From Actinomyces sp. oral taxon 448 str. F0400 (lineage in GTDB: Bacteria; Actinomycetota; Actinomycetes; Actinomycetales; Actinomycetaceae): a stretch of DNA of 64,000 bases. The stretch spans positions 486,921 through 550,920 of the forward strand of contig NZ_GL985606.1 in NCBI RefSeq assembly GCF_000220835.1, written 5' to 3'. Under the pieces are notes generated by a model that saw only the letters and a program-made list of their open reading frames with translations, did no database searches and was not told the DNA's origin. The position numbers were made by a program, and so were the translations under genes. Of the stretch, positions 31,265 through 40,630 are shown piece after piece. The stretch's first letter is position 1. The number at the start of each line of letters is the position of its first letter.

Positions 31265-32212
31265 ATGAACCCCGCTCCCACCTGGTCCTTCCTCGGGCCC
31301 TCCGGCACCTTCTGCGAGATGGCGCTGCGGCAGGTCGCTCCCGACGACGTCGCCCTCGACCCCTGTCAGGATGTGCCCACCGCCCTGGACCGCGTGCGCG
31401 AGCGCGCCGCCGAGGCCGCCGTCGTCCCCATCGAGAACTCGGTCGAGGGAGGCGTCAACGCCACCCTCGACAACCTCGTCGCCTCCGCTCCGCTCGTCAT
31501 CGCCGCGGAGATGGCCGTCCCCATCACCTTCGTCCTGGCCGGTAGGTCCGGCACCGCCCTCGGCGACGTCCGCGCCATCTCCACTCACCCGCACGCCTGG
31601 GCGCAGTGCCGCGGCTGGGTCCATCATCGCCTGCCCGGGGTCTCCTACGTCGCCGGCACCTCCACCTCCGCTCCCGCCCGCGCTCTGGCCCGGGCCGATA
31701 ATGCCGCGGCGCTGGAGTATCAGGCCGTCCTGTGCAACCCGCTGGCCGCTCGGCAGTACGACCTGGATGTTCTGGCCGGGGCGGTGGCCGACAACCCGGA
31801 CGCCGTCACCCGCTTCGTCAAGGTTGCGCGGCCCAGGCGCGCGGGCGAGCCCACCGGAGCGGACAAGACCACCCTGCTCGTCCAGCTGCCGCACAACCGC
31901 TCGGGCGCTCTGCTGGATATGCTCGAGCAGTTCAGCGCCCGCGGCGTCAACCTCACCCGCATCGAGTCGCGTCCGGTGGGGGACTCCCTGGGTCGCTACC
32001 GCTTCTCCATCGACATCGAGGGGCATGTGCGCGATGAGCGCGTGCAGGCCGCCCTCATCGGTTTGCACCGCACCTGTCCCGTGGTCCGGTTCCTCGGCTC
32101 CTACCCGCGGCTGGACGCCCGGCCCGTCGTGGTCCCGGCCGGCACGAGCGACAAGGATTTCATGGTGGCGCGCTCGTGGGTGGCCGACGTCCTGGACGGG
32201 CGGACGCTCTGA
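31265..32212 (+). CDS. pheA: Prephenate dehydratase
   Basis: 315 residues, monofunctional PDT as in actinobacteria. Seen: FLGPSGTFCEMALRQ, VVPIENSVEGGVNATLD, AALEYQAVLCNPLAARQYDL, and the catalytic T-R-F (VTRFVKVARP, Thr about 182), then the ACT regulatory domain GALLDMLEQFSARGVNLTRIESRPVG (about 217-242) with the ESRP motif that binds phenylalanine. It converts prephenate to phenylpyruvate; feedback by Phe is expected. No chorismate mutase domain is fused. The HisC/Pat aminotransferase at 3404 could perform the next step, though far away. Leaderless start (TAGGCT, six bases). Confidence 0.97.
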   Translation: MNPAPTWSFLGPSGTFCEMALRQVAPDDVALDPCQDVPTALDRVRERAAEAAVVPIENSVEGGVNATLDNLVASAPLVIAAEMAVPITFVLAGRSGTALGDVRAISTHPHAWAQCRGWVHHRLPGVSYVAGTSTSAPARALARADNAAALEYQAVLCNPLAARQYDLDVLAGAVADNPDAVTRFVKVARPRRAGEPTGADKTTLLVQLPHNRSGALLDMLEQFSARGVNLTRIESRPVGDSLGRYRFSIDIEGHVRDERVQAALIGLHRTCPVVRFLGSYPRLDARPVVVPAGTSDKDFMVARSWVADVLDGRTL

Positions 32213-32239
32213 GGGCTCCAGGGCTTCGGCCCGACGGGG

Positions 32240-33334
32240 TCAACCGGGACGCCGCACGAGGAGCGCGCCCGCGTCGAGGCGCGCCCGCAGGATCCGGGTG
32301 GGTGCGAGCAGTTCGCCGTCGATCTGGACCGGTGCCGGTTCGGCCAGCTGGACGATCGCTTCGGTGCCGCGACGCAGCGTGACTCGGCCCAGTGCGTGAG
32401 CGGGGTTCGAGTAGGACGCCGCGAAGGGCGGCAGAACCTGACGCGCCAGGGAGCTCCAGCCGACCACCCCGCCGACCGTGTCGATCGCCGCGACGTCCAG
32501 CACGCCGTCGTCCATGCGAGCCTCGCGCAGCAGGGTGATGCCGGCGGGCAGCCGGCCGCCGTTGGCCAGCAGCACGGTGCGCGCGCGCAGGCGCTCGATT
32601 CGTTGGGCGCCGTTCGTCTCACGCACTCGTACGACCAGGTCCATGTGCGGGGAATCGAGGTTGGCCACCGCGGCCACCGCATAGGCTCCCCACCGGATGC
32701 GGGCCTTGAGGTCGGGGCGCGTGGAGGCGACCAGGCCGGCGTCGAAGCCGATCCCGGCCACCACCATGGACACGTGCTCGACGTTCGGGGAGGGCCGGGC
32801 CTGATCGTCGGGCGGCGGGCAGGGGGCGTCGGTAGGCTCGATGCGCACCCGCACCAGGTCCGTGGGCCGAGCGGTTTCGTACGCGGCGGCCCGCAGCGCG
32901 GCGTCGAGCCGGCCGACGGGCAGGCCCAGGTTGCGGGCGGCGAGATTAGCCGTGCCCAGGGGCAGAATCGCCATGTCGACGCCCGTGTCCGCCATCCCGG
33001 CGGCGACGGTGCGCACCGTCCCGTCGCCGCCGGCGGCGACGACCAGGCGCGCCCCGGAGGCGACGGCGAGGCGCGCCTGCATGGTGCCCGGCTCGGCGGG
33101 TGTGGTCTCCAGCCAGAGCGGGCCCGCGTAGCCGGCGCCGCGCAGGACGTCGGTGGTACGGCGGCGTACGGCGTCGGTCGCCGAGGGCTTCGACGGATTG
33201 ACGACGATGCAGGCCAGGGGAGCGGCGGTGGGGGTGCTGGCGCGCTGAGATCGACATTCTGGGCCGAAGTTGACGGTGGCGCTGTCGACCTCGTACGGGA
33301 ATGTCGATCTCGCGCCGGCCTCCTTTTCAACCAT
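32240..33334 (-). CDS. Diacylglycerol kinase-like lipid kinase family protein
   Basis: 364 residues from ATG 33334. Seen: LACIVVNPSKPSATDAVRR, VVAAGGDGTVRTVAAGMADTG (GGDGT nucleotide site), MAILPLGTANLAARNLGLP and MVVAGIGFDAGLV, then a C-terminal beta domain ending QIDGELL. This is the DagK/YegS/sphingosine-kinase-like family that phosphorylates lipid substrates at the membrane. The first about 28 residues are encoded partly by an inverted-repeat element (33247-33311) and have no family counterpart, so the frame upstream of the catalytic domain looks recently acquired. ATG 33334 is supported by GAGGGG about eight bases upstream. It converges on pheA, 27 bp apart. Confidence 0.88.
   Translation of the reverse strand: MVEKEAGARSTFPYEVDSATVNFGPECRSQRASTPTAAPLACIVVNPSKPSATDAVRRRTTDVLRGAGYAGPLWLETTPAEPGTMQARLAVASGARLVVAAGGDGTVRTVAAGMADTGVDMAILPLGTANLAARNLGLPVGRLDAALRAAAYETARPTDLVRVRIEPTDAPCPPPDDQARPSPNVEHVSMVVAGIGFDAGLVASTRPDLKARIRWGAYAVAAVANLDSPHMDLVVRVRETNGAQRIERLRARTVLLANGGRLPAGITLLREARMDDGVLDVAAIDTVGGVVGWSSLARQVLPPFAASYSNPAHALGRVTLRRGTEAIVQLAEPAPVQIDGELLAPTRILRARLDAGALLVRRPG
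33247..33311. repeat. Inverted-repeat element A at the 5' end of the lipid kinase gene
   Basis: GAGATCGACATTC (33247-33259) and GAATGTCGATCTC (33299-33311) are perfect 13-bp inverted repeats; inner bases CGAAGTTGAC/GTCGACCTCG pair 8 of 10, giving a long hairpin of about 65 nt. It is in frame in the kinase N-terminus. A diverged copy (element B) lies 178 bp away. Looks like a small REP- or MITE-type genomic repeat. Confidence 0.75.
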
Positions 33335-33424
33335 GGCGTCATGCCCCTCGCCTTGAGACTCACCAGCGGCTCGCCGGCTCAGGGTATCGTCCGGCCGAGG
33401 CGAGTCACCAGAGGTGACGGTGCT

Positions 33425-33495
33425 GAGATCGGCTTCTCGGGCCGGGGCCGACCCCGCCGACGGCGGCGTCGGTCTCAACCCGAAATGTCACTCTC
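33425..33495. repeat. Inverted-repeat element B at the 3' end of oxyR
   Basis: Begins GAGATCGGCTTCTCGGG and ends CCCGAAATGTCACTCTC; arms pair at 12 of 17 positions. The outer bases match element A (GCTGAGATCG ... ATGTC-x-x-TCTCGC). The oxyR stop (33488-33490) lies within it, so the element supplied the end of the coding frame or was inserted just beyond it. Confidence 0.55.
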
Positions 33496-34426
33496 GCGGC
33501 TGGACGGGCAGCATCGGCAGGCCGGCCTCGACGGCCAGACGGGTGAGGGAGTCGGCGAGCCGGACGAAGTCGGCCCCGCGCGAGGAGGAGGTGCGGCGGA
33601 CGACGCCGATCCGACGCACCGGACCGGGTCCGGCGAAGCGTGCGACCGCGTAGTCCACGCCGTCGAGCATGCGCAGCGCGCCCTCCGGTATGACGGTGAT
33701 GCCCACGCCGTGGGACACCATGCGCACCACCGTCGACAGCGTCGTCGCCACAGCCGCCGGTGGGCGGGTGCTGTAGCGCTGGCACAGGGCCAGGGTCTGG
33801 TCGCGCAGGCAGTTGCCCTCGTCCAGCAGCAGCAGCTGCTGATCCTCCAGCTCGTCGGTTTCGACGTCCGTGCGGCCGGCCCACGGGTGGTTCTCGGGCA
33901 CCAGGACCACGAGCGGCTCGTCGTACATCGGTATCGCCACGGCCCGGCGGAGGTCGACGTCGACGGCGATGACGGCGGCGTCGAGCCGGCCCTGGCCCAG
34001 CATGTCCAGGATGTCGCCGGTGACCATCTCGCGTAGTTCGGGCTGGAGCCGGGGCAGCTCTCGGGGCAGGCCGTCGAGGATGATCGGGGCCAGGTAGGGG
34101 GCGAGAGTGGGGATCAGCCCCAGGCGCATCGTCCCCGTCAGAGCGACGCCCTGATTGGCGACGGCGTCGTTGAAGGCCTCGGCGGCCAGCACGGCCTCGC
34201 GGGCGTAGGGCAGCAGTGTCTGGCCCAGCGGAGTCACAAGGACCCGGCGGGTGGTGCGCTCGACGAGCTCGCCGCCGATGCGCTTCTCCAGGGCGGTGAT
34301 CGCCTGGGACAGACTCGGCTGGCTCACGCCGAGGATGACGGCGGCCTCGCCGAAGTGCTGGTAGTCGCACAGCGCGACGAAGGCCCGCAGCTGGGAGAAG
34401 GAGGGCAGGGAGGAGGTGGTGGGCAT
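33488..34426 (-). CDS. oxyR: OxyR-type LysR regulator of peroxide response
   Basis: 312 residues. N-terminal winged helix (PSFSQLRAFVALCDYQHFGEAA, VSQPSLSQAITALEKRIGGELVERT) and a LysR effector domain. LLLLDEGNCLRDQTLALC contains Cys at about 206 and 215, nine apart, as Cys199/Cys208 in E. coli OxyR, the redox pair oxidised by H2O2. It should activate catalase/peroxidase genes, none of which is in view; in many actinobacteria oxyR is divergent from ahpC, but here the divergent gene is serS. Repressor or activator mode cannot be read. Stop overlaps the inverted-repeat element B. Region upstream (34427-34608) is shared with serS. Confidence 0.92.
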   Translation of the reverse strand: MPTTSSLPSFSQLRAFVALCDYQHFGEAAVILGVSQPSLSQAITALEKRIGGELVERTTRRVLVTPLGQTLLPYAREAVLAAEAFNDAVANQGVALTGTMRLGLIPTLAPYLAPIILDGLPRELPRLQPELREMVTGDILDMLGQGRLDAAVIAVDVDLRRAVAIPMYDEPLVVLVPENHPWAGRTDVETDELEDQQLLLLDEGNCLRDQTLALCQRYSTRPPAAVATTLSTVVRMVSHGVGITVIPEGALRMLDGVDYAVARFAGPGPVRRIGVVRRTSSSRGADFVRLADSLTRLAVEAGLPMLPVQPRE

Positions 34427-34608
34427 GAGCGTGTCCTGGCAGTGGCGGGTGGTCGGGCCCGCGGTCGGAGCCCTGACTCAGCGAGCAATATTACGTCATA
34501 CCCAATGAATCCGAGTAGTTTCACAAGTGGTTTGTGCGAGGCGGATGCCGTTCGGCGTCACATGGGACCACCGCTCGCCCGATGCGGCGCCCTGACTACA
34601 CTCGTCCC

Positions 34609-35880
34609 ATGATCGATCTGCGCGCGCTTCGCGAGAATCCCGAGCCCTACCGCGCCAGTCAGCGAGCCCGCGGCGCCGACGTCGCCCTCGTCGACCGGAT
34701 CATCGAGGCTGACGAGGCCCGCCGCACCAGCCTGCAGGACTTCGAGTCGCTGCGCGCCGAGCAGAAGACCGTCTCCCGATCCGTCGGCAAGGCGAGTCCC
34801 GGAGAGCGCCCGGCCGTTCTCGCCCGGGCCAGGGAGCTCGCCGCTCGCGTCAAGGAGGCCGAGTCCGCCGCGGACGGGGCCGCCGCCGCCCTCGACGAGC
34901 TCGCCCGCCAGTTCGCCAACCTCATCGAGGGCGCACCGGCCGGCGGTGAGGAGGACTACGTCGTCCTGCGCCACGAGGGCCCTTCCCCCCGCGACTTCGC
35001 CGCCGAGGGCCTCACGCCGGCCGACCACCTGGCGCTCGGCGAGGCTCTGGACATCATCGACACGCGTCGGGGCGCCAAGGTCTGCGGCGCCCGCTTCTAC
35101 TACCTCAAGGGCTGGGGCATGCGGCTGGAGCTCGCCCTCATGACCGCGGCGCTGGACAAGGCCGTCTCCCACGGCTTCGTCCCCATGACCACTCCCACTC
35201 TCGTGACCCCGCAGATCATGGGAGGTACCGGCTTCCTCGGGGCCCACGCCGACGAGATCTACTACCTGCCCGCCGACGACCTCTACCTCACCGGCACCAG
35301 CGAGGTCGCTCTGGCCGGGTACCGCGCCGACGAGATCCTCGACCTGACCGACGGCCCCGAGCGCTACATGGGCTGGTCCACCTGCTACCGGCGCGAAGCC
35401 GGCGCCGCCGGCAAGGACACCCGGGGAATCATCCGCGTCCATCAGTTCAACAAGGCGGAGATGTTCTCCTACGTCCACCCCGAGGACGCCGTCGCCGAGC
35501 ACCAGCGCCTGCTCGCCCTGGAGGAGGAGATGCTGGCCCTGGTCGGCCTGCCCTACCGGGTCATCGACACCGCCGCCGGGGATCTGGGCTCCTCGGCCGC
35601 TCGCAAGTTCGACTGCGAGGCCTGGCTGCCCACGCAGAACCGCTGGATGGAGGTCACCTCCACCTCCAACTGCACCACCTACCAGGCTCGTCGTTTGGCC
35701 ATCCGCGAGCGCCGCGACGGGCGCACGAGTCCCGTCGCCACCCTCAACGGCACACTGGCCACCACCCGGTGGATGGTGGCGATCCTGGAGAACCAGCAGC
35801 AGGGCGACGGCGCCGTTGTCGTCCCCGAGGGCCTGCGCCCCTACCTGGGCGGCCTCGAGGTCATCGAGCCCGTCGCCTGA
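34609..35880 (+). CDS. serS: Seryl-tRNA synthetase
   Basis: 423 residues. N-terminal long coiled-coil arm ([20 protein letters not shown] to about residue 105) that grips the tRNA-Ser variable arm; class II core with motif 1 around [29 protein letters not shown], motif 2 [22 protein letters not shown], motif 3 region with [13 protein letters not shown], and [19 protein letters not shown] near the end. Charges both tRNA-Ser genes present in this window. ATG 34609 is six bases after TACACT (34597-34602), so the mRNA is likely leaderless; the longer in-frame upstream start is rejected. It is followed by the HAD gene after 11 bp. Confidence 0.98.
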   Translation: MIDLRALRENPEPYRASQRARGADVALVDRIIEADEARRTSLQDFESLRAEQKTVSRSVGKASPGERPAVLARARELAARVKEAESAADGAAAALDELARQFANLIEGAPAGGEEDYVVLRHEGPSPRDFAAEGLTPADHLALGEALDIIDTRRGAKVCGARFYYLKGWGMRLELALMTAALDKAVSHGFVPMTTPTLVTPQIMGGTGFLGAHADEIYYLPADDLYLTGTSEVALAGYRADEILDLTDGPERYMGWSTCYRREAGAAGKDTRGIIRVHQFNKAEMFSYVHPEDAVAEHQRLLALEEEMLALVGLPYRVIDTAAGDLGSSAARKFDCEAWLPTQNRWMEVTSTSNCTTYQARRLAIRERRDGRTSPVATLNGTLATTRWMVAILENQQQGDGAVVVPEGLRPYLGGLEVIEPVA

Positions 35881-35891
35881 GGCGACCCACC

Positions 35892-37028
35892 GTGAACGAA
35901 TACGATCCCGGCGCCGCGCGCAGGAGCGGCCCCCCGGCGGATCCCTCCACCGGCATCGTTCCGAGCGGGCAGCCGCTCGTCGGCCCCGCTGCGGGCCGGG
36001 AGGCCGACGTCGCCCGGGGCTCGGCCGGCGAGCGCGTCCGTGACCGCACCTCGGGCCGACCGTTGTCCCACGACGACTACCGTACGGCGGTCCGCTCGCG
36101 CATGGCGGATCTGGACCGTCTCTCCCCCCTGCCCGCCGGGGCGGGGCGGCCGGTCAGCGTCGCGTCCGGCTCCGACGGCGCGCCCGACCCGGCGGCCGAG
36201 CTGGTTCCCGACGAGCGGCTCATCGTCGCCCTCGACGTCGACGGCACCATCCTGGACGTCAATGGTCGTGTCTCGGAGCGGATGATGGCCGCGCTGACCC
36301 GGATGCGCGCCTACGGCGCCCGGATCGTCATCTCGACGGGTCGCGGCATCGAGGCGGCTCTGCCCGTGGCCCGCCATGTGGGTCTGACCGACGGGTGGAT
36401 GATCTGCGCCAACGGAGCGATCACCCTGCGCATGGATCCCGCCGCGCCTCGCGGCTACGAGGTGGCGGACTCCGTCACCTTCGACCCGAGCGACGTCATC
36501 GCCGCGCTGTCGAGCGCGGTACCCGACGGCATTATCGCCGTGGAGGCCCTGGACGGCGGTTTCAGGGTCTCGCGTCCCTTCCCCGACGGCGAGCTCATCG
36601 AGGATCAGCGGGTGGTGCCCCCGCAGGAGATGGGCTCCGAGCCTGTGACTCGTGTGGTGCTGCGCGCACCGGGCATGGCCGTGGAGGAGTTCTCCGCGCT
36701 CGTGGCCGGTTGCGGGCTCTATTCGGTGGAGTACGCGATCGGGTGGACGGCCTGGCTCGACGTCGCCCCCGAGGGGGTCACCAAGGCCTCCGCCCTGCGG
36801 GCGCTCGCCGCGCGCCTGGGCACCGGTGCGGAGCGAGTCGTCGCGGTGGGGGACGGGGCCAACGACATCGAGATGATCCGGTGGGCCGGCGTCGGAGCCG
36901 TCATGGGATCGGCCCCCCGGGCGGTCAGGGACTGCGGGGACCTCGTTACCGGGCCGGTGTGGCACGACGGCTGCGCCGCCCTGCTCGACGCCGTCGTCGA
37001 GCGGACAAGAAGAAGGAGTCAGAGCTGA
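35892..37028 (+). CDS. HAD-superfamily (Cof-type) hydrolase
   Basis: 378 residues from GTG 35892; an ATG at 36103 would give a size nearer the family's usual 270. The HAD core starts at about residue 113: VALDVDGTILDVNG (nucleophile Asp about 115), VISTGRGIEAA (motif II), a C2B-type cap, EGVTKASALRALAARLG (motif III Lys), VVAVGDGANDIEMIRWAG (motif IV). Cytoplasmic sugar- or nucleotide-phosphate phosphatase of unknown substrate. The first 110 residues are hydrophilic, Pro/Gly-rich and have no family counterpart. It sits 11 bp after serS and its stop overlaps the next ATG (TGATG, 37026-37030), so serS, this gene and the solute-binding gene are likely one transcript. Confidence 0.87.
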   Translation: MNEYDPGAARRSGPPADPSTGIVPSGQPLVGPAAGREADVARGSAGERVRDRTSGRPLSHDDYRTAVRSRMADLDRLSPLPAGAGRPVSVASGSDGAPDPAAELVPDERLIVALDVDGTILDVNGRVSERMMAALTRMRAYGARIVISTGRGIEAALPVARHVGLTDGWMICANGAITLRMDPAAPRGYEVADSVTFDPSDVIAALSSAVPDGIIAVEALDGGFRVSRPFPDGELIEDQRVVPPQEMGSEPVTRVVLRAPGMAVEEFSALVAGCGLYSVEYAIGWTAWLDVAPEGVTKASALRALAARLGTGAERVVAVGDGANDIEMIRWAGVGAVMGSAPRAVRDCGDLVTGPVWHDGCAALLDAVVERTRRRSQS

Positions 37029-38518
37029 TGGCGCGTTCACTGCGCATCTCCCCCTTCCGCGCGCTCGCGCTCACGGTCGTCCTGTCGCTGACCGGCGCGG
37101 GCGCGGCCGCCTGCGCCGACGCCCATGACCAGGCCGGCGGCTTCGACTCCTGCGAGTCCTTCTCCCAGTACACGCCGGGGGATGAGGCGGGGAGCACCGT
37201 CAGAATCGCCACCGCCCTGACCGGTACCGAGGGGGAGCGTTTCGAGCAGTCCCTGTCGCTTTTCGAGACGTGCACGGGCATCGACGTCGTGCACGAGGGC
37301 ACCGACTCCCTCGAGGAGAACCTGCGCGCCCGGGCGGCGGGGGAGACCGACTGGGACGCCGACCTCGCCGTCGTCCCGCAGCCCGGCCTCGTGGCCGACC
37401 TCGCCGACCAGGGCGCGCTGAGTCCGCTGCCGGACGCCGTGGGTGCCAATGTCGAGCTGGGCTGGGACCATGCGTGGTCGGCGGCGGGCACCGTCAACGG
37501 CACCTTCTACGCGGCCCCGCTCATGGCGTCGGTCAAGTCCTTCGTGTGGTACTCCCCGGCGGCTTTCGACAGAGCGCACTACGCGTTGCCGACCACGTGG
37601 GACGAGCTGGTCGCGCTGACCGAGGAGGTCGTGGCGGATCACCCCGATGGTTCCGTGACGCCCTGGTGCCTGGGGGTGGCCGATGGCGATACGACCGGCT
37701 GGCCCATGACCGATTGGCTGGAGGAGACGATTCTGGCCACCGGCGGCACGGGGGCGTACGACGCCTGGGCCGATCACAACGTCAGCCTCGACGATCCCTC
37801 GGCCGTCAGGGCTCTGGATACCGTCGGCTCTCTTCTGCTGGGGAAGGGCCGCGTACCCGGCGGGCGCGAGGGGGCCCTGTCCACGACCATGGAGCAGGCG
37901 GGGCAGGAGCTCGTGGACGGCTCCTGCCTGATGATGATGGCCTCCTCGAGTTTCGAGTCGATGCTGCCGGCGGGCACCGTCGTCACCGACGCAGAGGGGC
38001 GCGGTGCGACCGCCACGGCCAGTGCTGCGGGCGACGGCGTCTCCGGCGGCGGGGCGGTCGAGGCGGCGGGCTCCGACGGTGCGACCGCCGACGGCGCCAC
38101 CGGCGTGTCGGCCTTCGTCCTGCCCAGCGCCGAGAAGGAGGACGGGGACGCCCCTGTGCTCGTGGGCGGCGATTACCTCGTCTCCCTGCGCGGGCGGACG
38201 GGGACCAGCGCGGCGGCGTCCGCCGTCCTGGACTACCTCACCAGCGCCGGGTGGGCGCAGGAACGGGCCGAGCTCGGCGGTATGGCCACAGCCAACCGCG
38301 GCGTGGAGGTCGATGAGGTCAGTTCCGACGTCGCCGCCCGTGCGACCCGGATCCTCCAGTCGCGTCAGAGCGTCGTCCGTCTGGACGCCTCGGACTCCAT
38401 GCCGTCGCAGGTCGGCACCGACGCCCTGTGGAACGCGCTGTCCTCCTGGACCGCCGGCGAGGTGGGCAGCAGGAGGGCCCTGGCGCGGGCCGAGGCCGCC
38501 TGGCCCGCCGATCGATAG
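37028..38518 (+). CDS. Extracellular solute-binding protein (ABC sugar-type, orphan)
   Basis: 496 residues. Signal sequence MARSLRISPFRALALTVVLS then AAAC, a plausible but weak lipobox. The mature part is a family 1 solute-binding fold: FEQSLSLFETCTGIDVVHEG, LAVVPQPGLVADLADQGAL, YAAPLMASVKSFVWYSP, TTWDELVALTEEVV, PWCLGVADGDTTGWPMTDW, QELVDGSCLMMMASS. It should capture a carbohydrate at the cell surface. No ABC permease or ATPase is adjacent, so its partners must be elsewhere. A Gly/Ala low-complexity insert of about 40 residues (about 322-360) interrupts the domain. AAGGAG precedes the ATG, which overlaps the HAD stop by one base. Confidence 0.88.
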   Translation: MARSLRISPFRALALTVVLSLTGAGAAACADAHDQAGGFDSCESFSQYTPGDEAGSTVRIATALTGTEGERFEQSLSLFETCTGIDVVHEGTDSLEENLRARAAGETDWDADLAVVPQPGLVADLADQGALSPLPDAVGANVELGWDHAWSAAGTVNGTFYAAPLMASVKSFVWYSPAAFDRAHYALPTTWDELVALTEEVVADHPDGSVTPWCLGVADGDTTGWPMTDWLEETILATGGTGAYDAWADHNVSLDDPSAVRALDTVGSLLLGKGRVPGGREGALSTTMEQAGQELVDGSCLMMMASSSFESMLPAGTVVTDAEGRGATATASAAGDGVSGGGAVEAAGSDGATADGATGVSAFVLPSAEKEDGDAPVLVGGDYLVSLRGRTGTSAAASAVLDYLTSAGWAQERAELGGMATANRGVEVDEVSSDVAARATRILQSRQSVVRLDASDSMPSQVGTDALWNALSSWTAGEVGSRRALARAEAAWPADR

Positions 38519-38622
38519 GGTTCGACCGGTCATGACACGGACTCTGACCGCCTGCTAACGTTCGCTTCGTCGACCCTGCGGCATGTGAGTCGCCGGGAGC
38601 ACCACCGGGTCGAGGAGGACTC

Positions 38623-39972
38623 ATGGGACTGGGATGGTTCGGAGCGCCGGAGCACAACCGCTGGCTCGCGGCCGAGACGCACGCGTTGCTCCACTTCGCG
38701 CGAAGGGCCGCGGTCCCGGCCGGCTTCGGGTGGATCGGCGAGGACGGGCGAGTCGACGCCTCCCACCCCATCGAGCTGTGGATCACCGGTCGCATGACTT
38801 TCGCCTTCTCCCTGGGCGTGCTCATGGGCATTCCCGGATGCCGGCGCTACGCCGATCACGGTGTGCGCGCCCTGAGCGGGGTCCTGCGCGACGCTGAGCA
38901 CGGCGGCTGGCACTCCGCCGTCGGTCACGAGCCGGACGCCGAGGGCCGCGGGGTTCCTGTGGATGCCGATGCCCGCAAGGAGTGCTACCAGCACGCCTTC
39001 GTCCTGCTCGCCGCCGCCGCGGCCACCGCCGCCAACCGCCCCGGGGCCCACGAGCTGCTGCGCGACGCCATGGATGTGCAGAACCGCTACTGGTGGGACG
39101 AGACCTGCGGCCTGCCCGTGGAGTCCTATGCCCGTGACTTCACCGACTCCGAGGACTACCGCGGCATCAACGCCGCCATGCACACCGTCGAGGCCTACCT
39201 CGCCGTGGCCGATGTCACCGGTGATCTCGCCTGGCTGACGCGCGCGGTGCAGGTCATCGACTTCGCCGTTAATGTCCGGGCCCGCGCCAACGACTGGCGC
39301 CTGCCCGAGCACTACGACGCCCGCTGGCGCCCTCTCCTGGACTACAACAAAGATCAGCCGGCCCACCCCTTCCGTCCCTACGGCGTCACGCCGGGACACG
39401 GTCTGGAGTGGGCCCGCCTGACCGTCCAGGCCCGCGCGGCGCTCGTGGCCCGCTCGCTGCCCGTGCCCGATTGGATGCTCGACGCGGCCGAGGAACTCTT
39501 CGAGCGCGCTCGCACCGACGGCTGGCGCGCGGATGGAGGTCCCGGCTTCGTCTACACCACGGGCTTCGACGGCGAACCGATCGTCCACGAGCGCATGCAC
39601 TGGGTGGTGTGCGAGGGGATGAACGCCGCGGCGGTCCTGCGTCAGGCGCTGCTCGACGACGGACGCGGCGAGATCGAGGTGGAGCATTACGAGCACTGCT
39701 ACCGTTCGTGGGTCGATTACGCCGAGGAGCACCTCATCGAGGCCCCCGGCGTGTGGATTCATGAGCTCGACCGGGACAACCGTCCCTCCGCCCGTACCTG
39801 GGCGGGTCACCCGGACGTGTATCACGCCCTGCAGGCCACTCTCGCCTCCCGTCTGCCCGTGTGGCCGACGATCGCGCAGGCCCTGGCCGAGGGGCGTCTG
39901 GACGATCCCGTCGCGCCCGTTGCGGCCCCGGTTCGGCAGGGGCGTCGTCGGGGGCTCTTCTCCCGAGGATGA
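38623..39972 (+). CDS. AGE-family epimerase/isomerase
   Basis: 449 residues, all-alpha (alpha/alpha)6-barrel as in N-acylglucosamine 2-epimerase, YihS and cellobiose epimerase. Seen: ELWITGRMTFAFSLGV, HGGWHSAVG, KECYQHAFVLLAAAAA (catalytic-site His), EDYRGINAAMHTVEAYLAV, YGVTPGHGLEWARL, WVVCEGMNAAAVL. It would interconvert aldose and ketose or epimerise a free sugar in the cytoplasm; mannose or sulfoquinovose-type isomerisation is possible. GAGGAGGACTC precedes ATG 38623 as ribosome site. It follows the solute-binding gene by 104 bp, so both may serve one sugar pathway. Confidence 0.9.
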   Translation: MGLGWFGAPEHNRWLAAETHALLHFARRAAVPAGFGWIGEDGRVDASHPIELWITGRMTFAFSLGVLMGIPGCRRYADHGVRALSGVLRDAEHGGWHSAVGHEPDAEGRGVPVDADARKECYQHAFVLLAAAAATAANRPGAHELLRDAMDVQNRYWWDETCGLPVESYARDFTDSEDYRGINAAMHTVEAYLAVADVTGDLAWLTRAVQVIDFAVNVRARANDWRLPEHYDARWRPLLDYNKDQPAHPFRPYGVTPGHGLEWARLTVQARAALVARSLPVPDWMLDAAEELFERARTDGWRADGGPGFVYTTGFDGEPIVHERMHWVVCEGMNAAAVLRQALLDDGRGEIEVEHYEHCYRSWVDYAEEHLIEAPGVWIHELDRDNRPSARTWAGHPDVYHALQATLASRLPVWPTIAQALAEGRLDDPVAPVAAPVRQGRRRGLFSRG

Positions 39973-40041
39973 CGCAGCTCCGTGCGGGCGTCGCCCGGCA
40001 CGCGATGATGGTAGTGTCGGAGCGCTCGCCCGTCAGGGCAT

Positions 40042-40127
40042 GGAGAGGTGACAGAGCGGCCGAATGTGGCGGTCTTGAAAACCGCTGTACGCCTCGCGTA
40101 CCGGGGGTTCGAATCCCTCCCTCTCCG
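40042..40127 (+). tRNA. tRNA-Ser (anticodon UGA)
   Basis: 86 nt. Acceptor GGAGAGG pairs with CCTCTCC (40120-40126), G discriminator at 40127. Anticodon stem-loop GCGGTCTTGAAAACCGC gives anticodon TGA. Long variable arm (class II) with a GTACGCCTCGCGTAC hairpin, and T-loop GGGGGTTCGAATCCCTC. CCA is not encoded. Confidence 0.96.
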
Positions 40128-40209
40128 CTGGACGTGCGGCCGGTTCCGCGTCGGGCGGCGCCCCTGAGGGCGCCGCCCGACGCCGTCAGCGCTGTCATCG
40201 GCGCCGCCG

Positions 40210-40630
40210 ACCCCGAGGAGGCCGCCGGCGTGACCGAAACCGGCCGGCGGTTGACCGCCGCCGCGGCCGTCCTCAGAGGCGTGTGGTGGATGACCGAGGC
40301 GGTGCCGCTGCCCGCCACCGCCCTGGTTCCGCTCGTCCTGTTCCCCTCTCATCGCCTACCTCAAGGACGCCCTCGGCGTCACCATCGGCTTCGGTCAGTG
40401 GATGCTCATGGGGGTGCCTCTGGCCGTCGCCCTGGCCCTATTCCTCCTGCCGGCTCCGGGCCACCCCGGAGTGCGTCTGCTTGACTGGGAGGTGGCCGCG
40501 GATCTTCCCTGAGACGTTCTGCTGCTCTTCGGCGGCGTAGCCGTGGGCGTCGGCGTCGATCCGCTGCTGCTGGTCGTGCCCGTGGCTCTGGCGGCCACCT
40601 GCGCCGCCCGCACGATCCGATGGACCGCGC
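40210..40630 (+). pseudogene. Remnant of a DASS/SLC13 anion symporter
   Basis: Two scraps in different frames match the divalent-anion:sodium symporter family: GVWWMTEAVPLPATALVPLV (about 40277-40336), then after a frame change and a large deletion IAYLKDALGVTIGFGQWMLM (from 40350), PLAVALALFLLP and WEVAADLP followed by an in-frame TGA at 40510 where the family has Trp (P-W-D-V-L-L-L-F-G-G). DVLLLFGGVAVGVGVD then joins directly to DPLLLVVPVALAATCA near the family C-terminus. So at least one frameshift, two deletions and a stop. It lies between the two tRNA-Ser genes. Confidence 0.85.

Noticed and set aside
33335-33478. Upstream extension of the lipid kinase to 33478
   Set aside because: ATG 33334 has a ribosome site; the extension runs through the spacer to oxyR and has no family counterpart.
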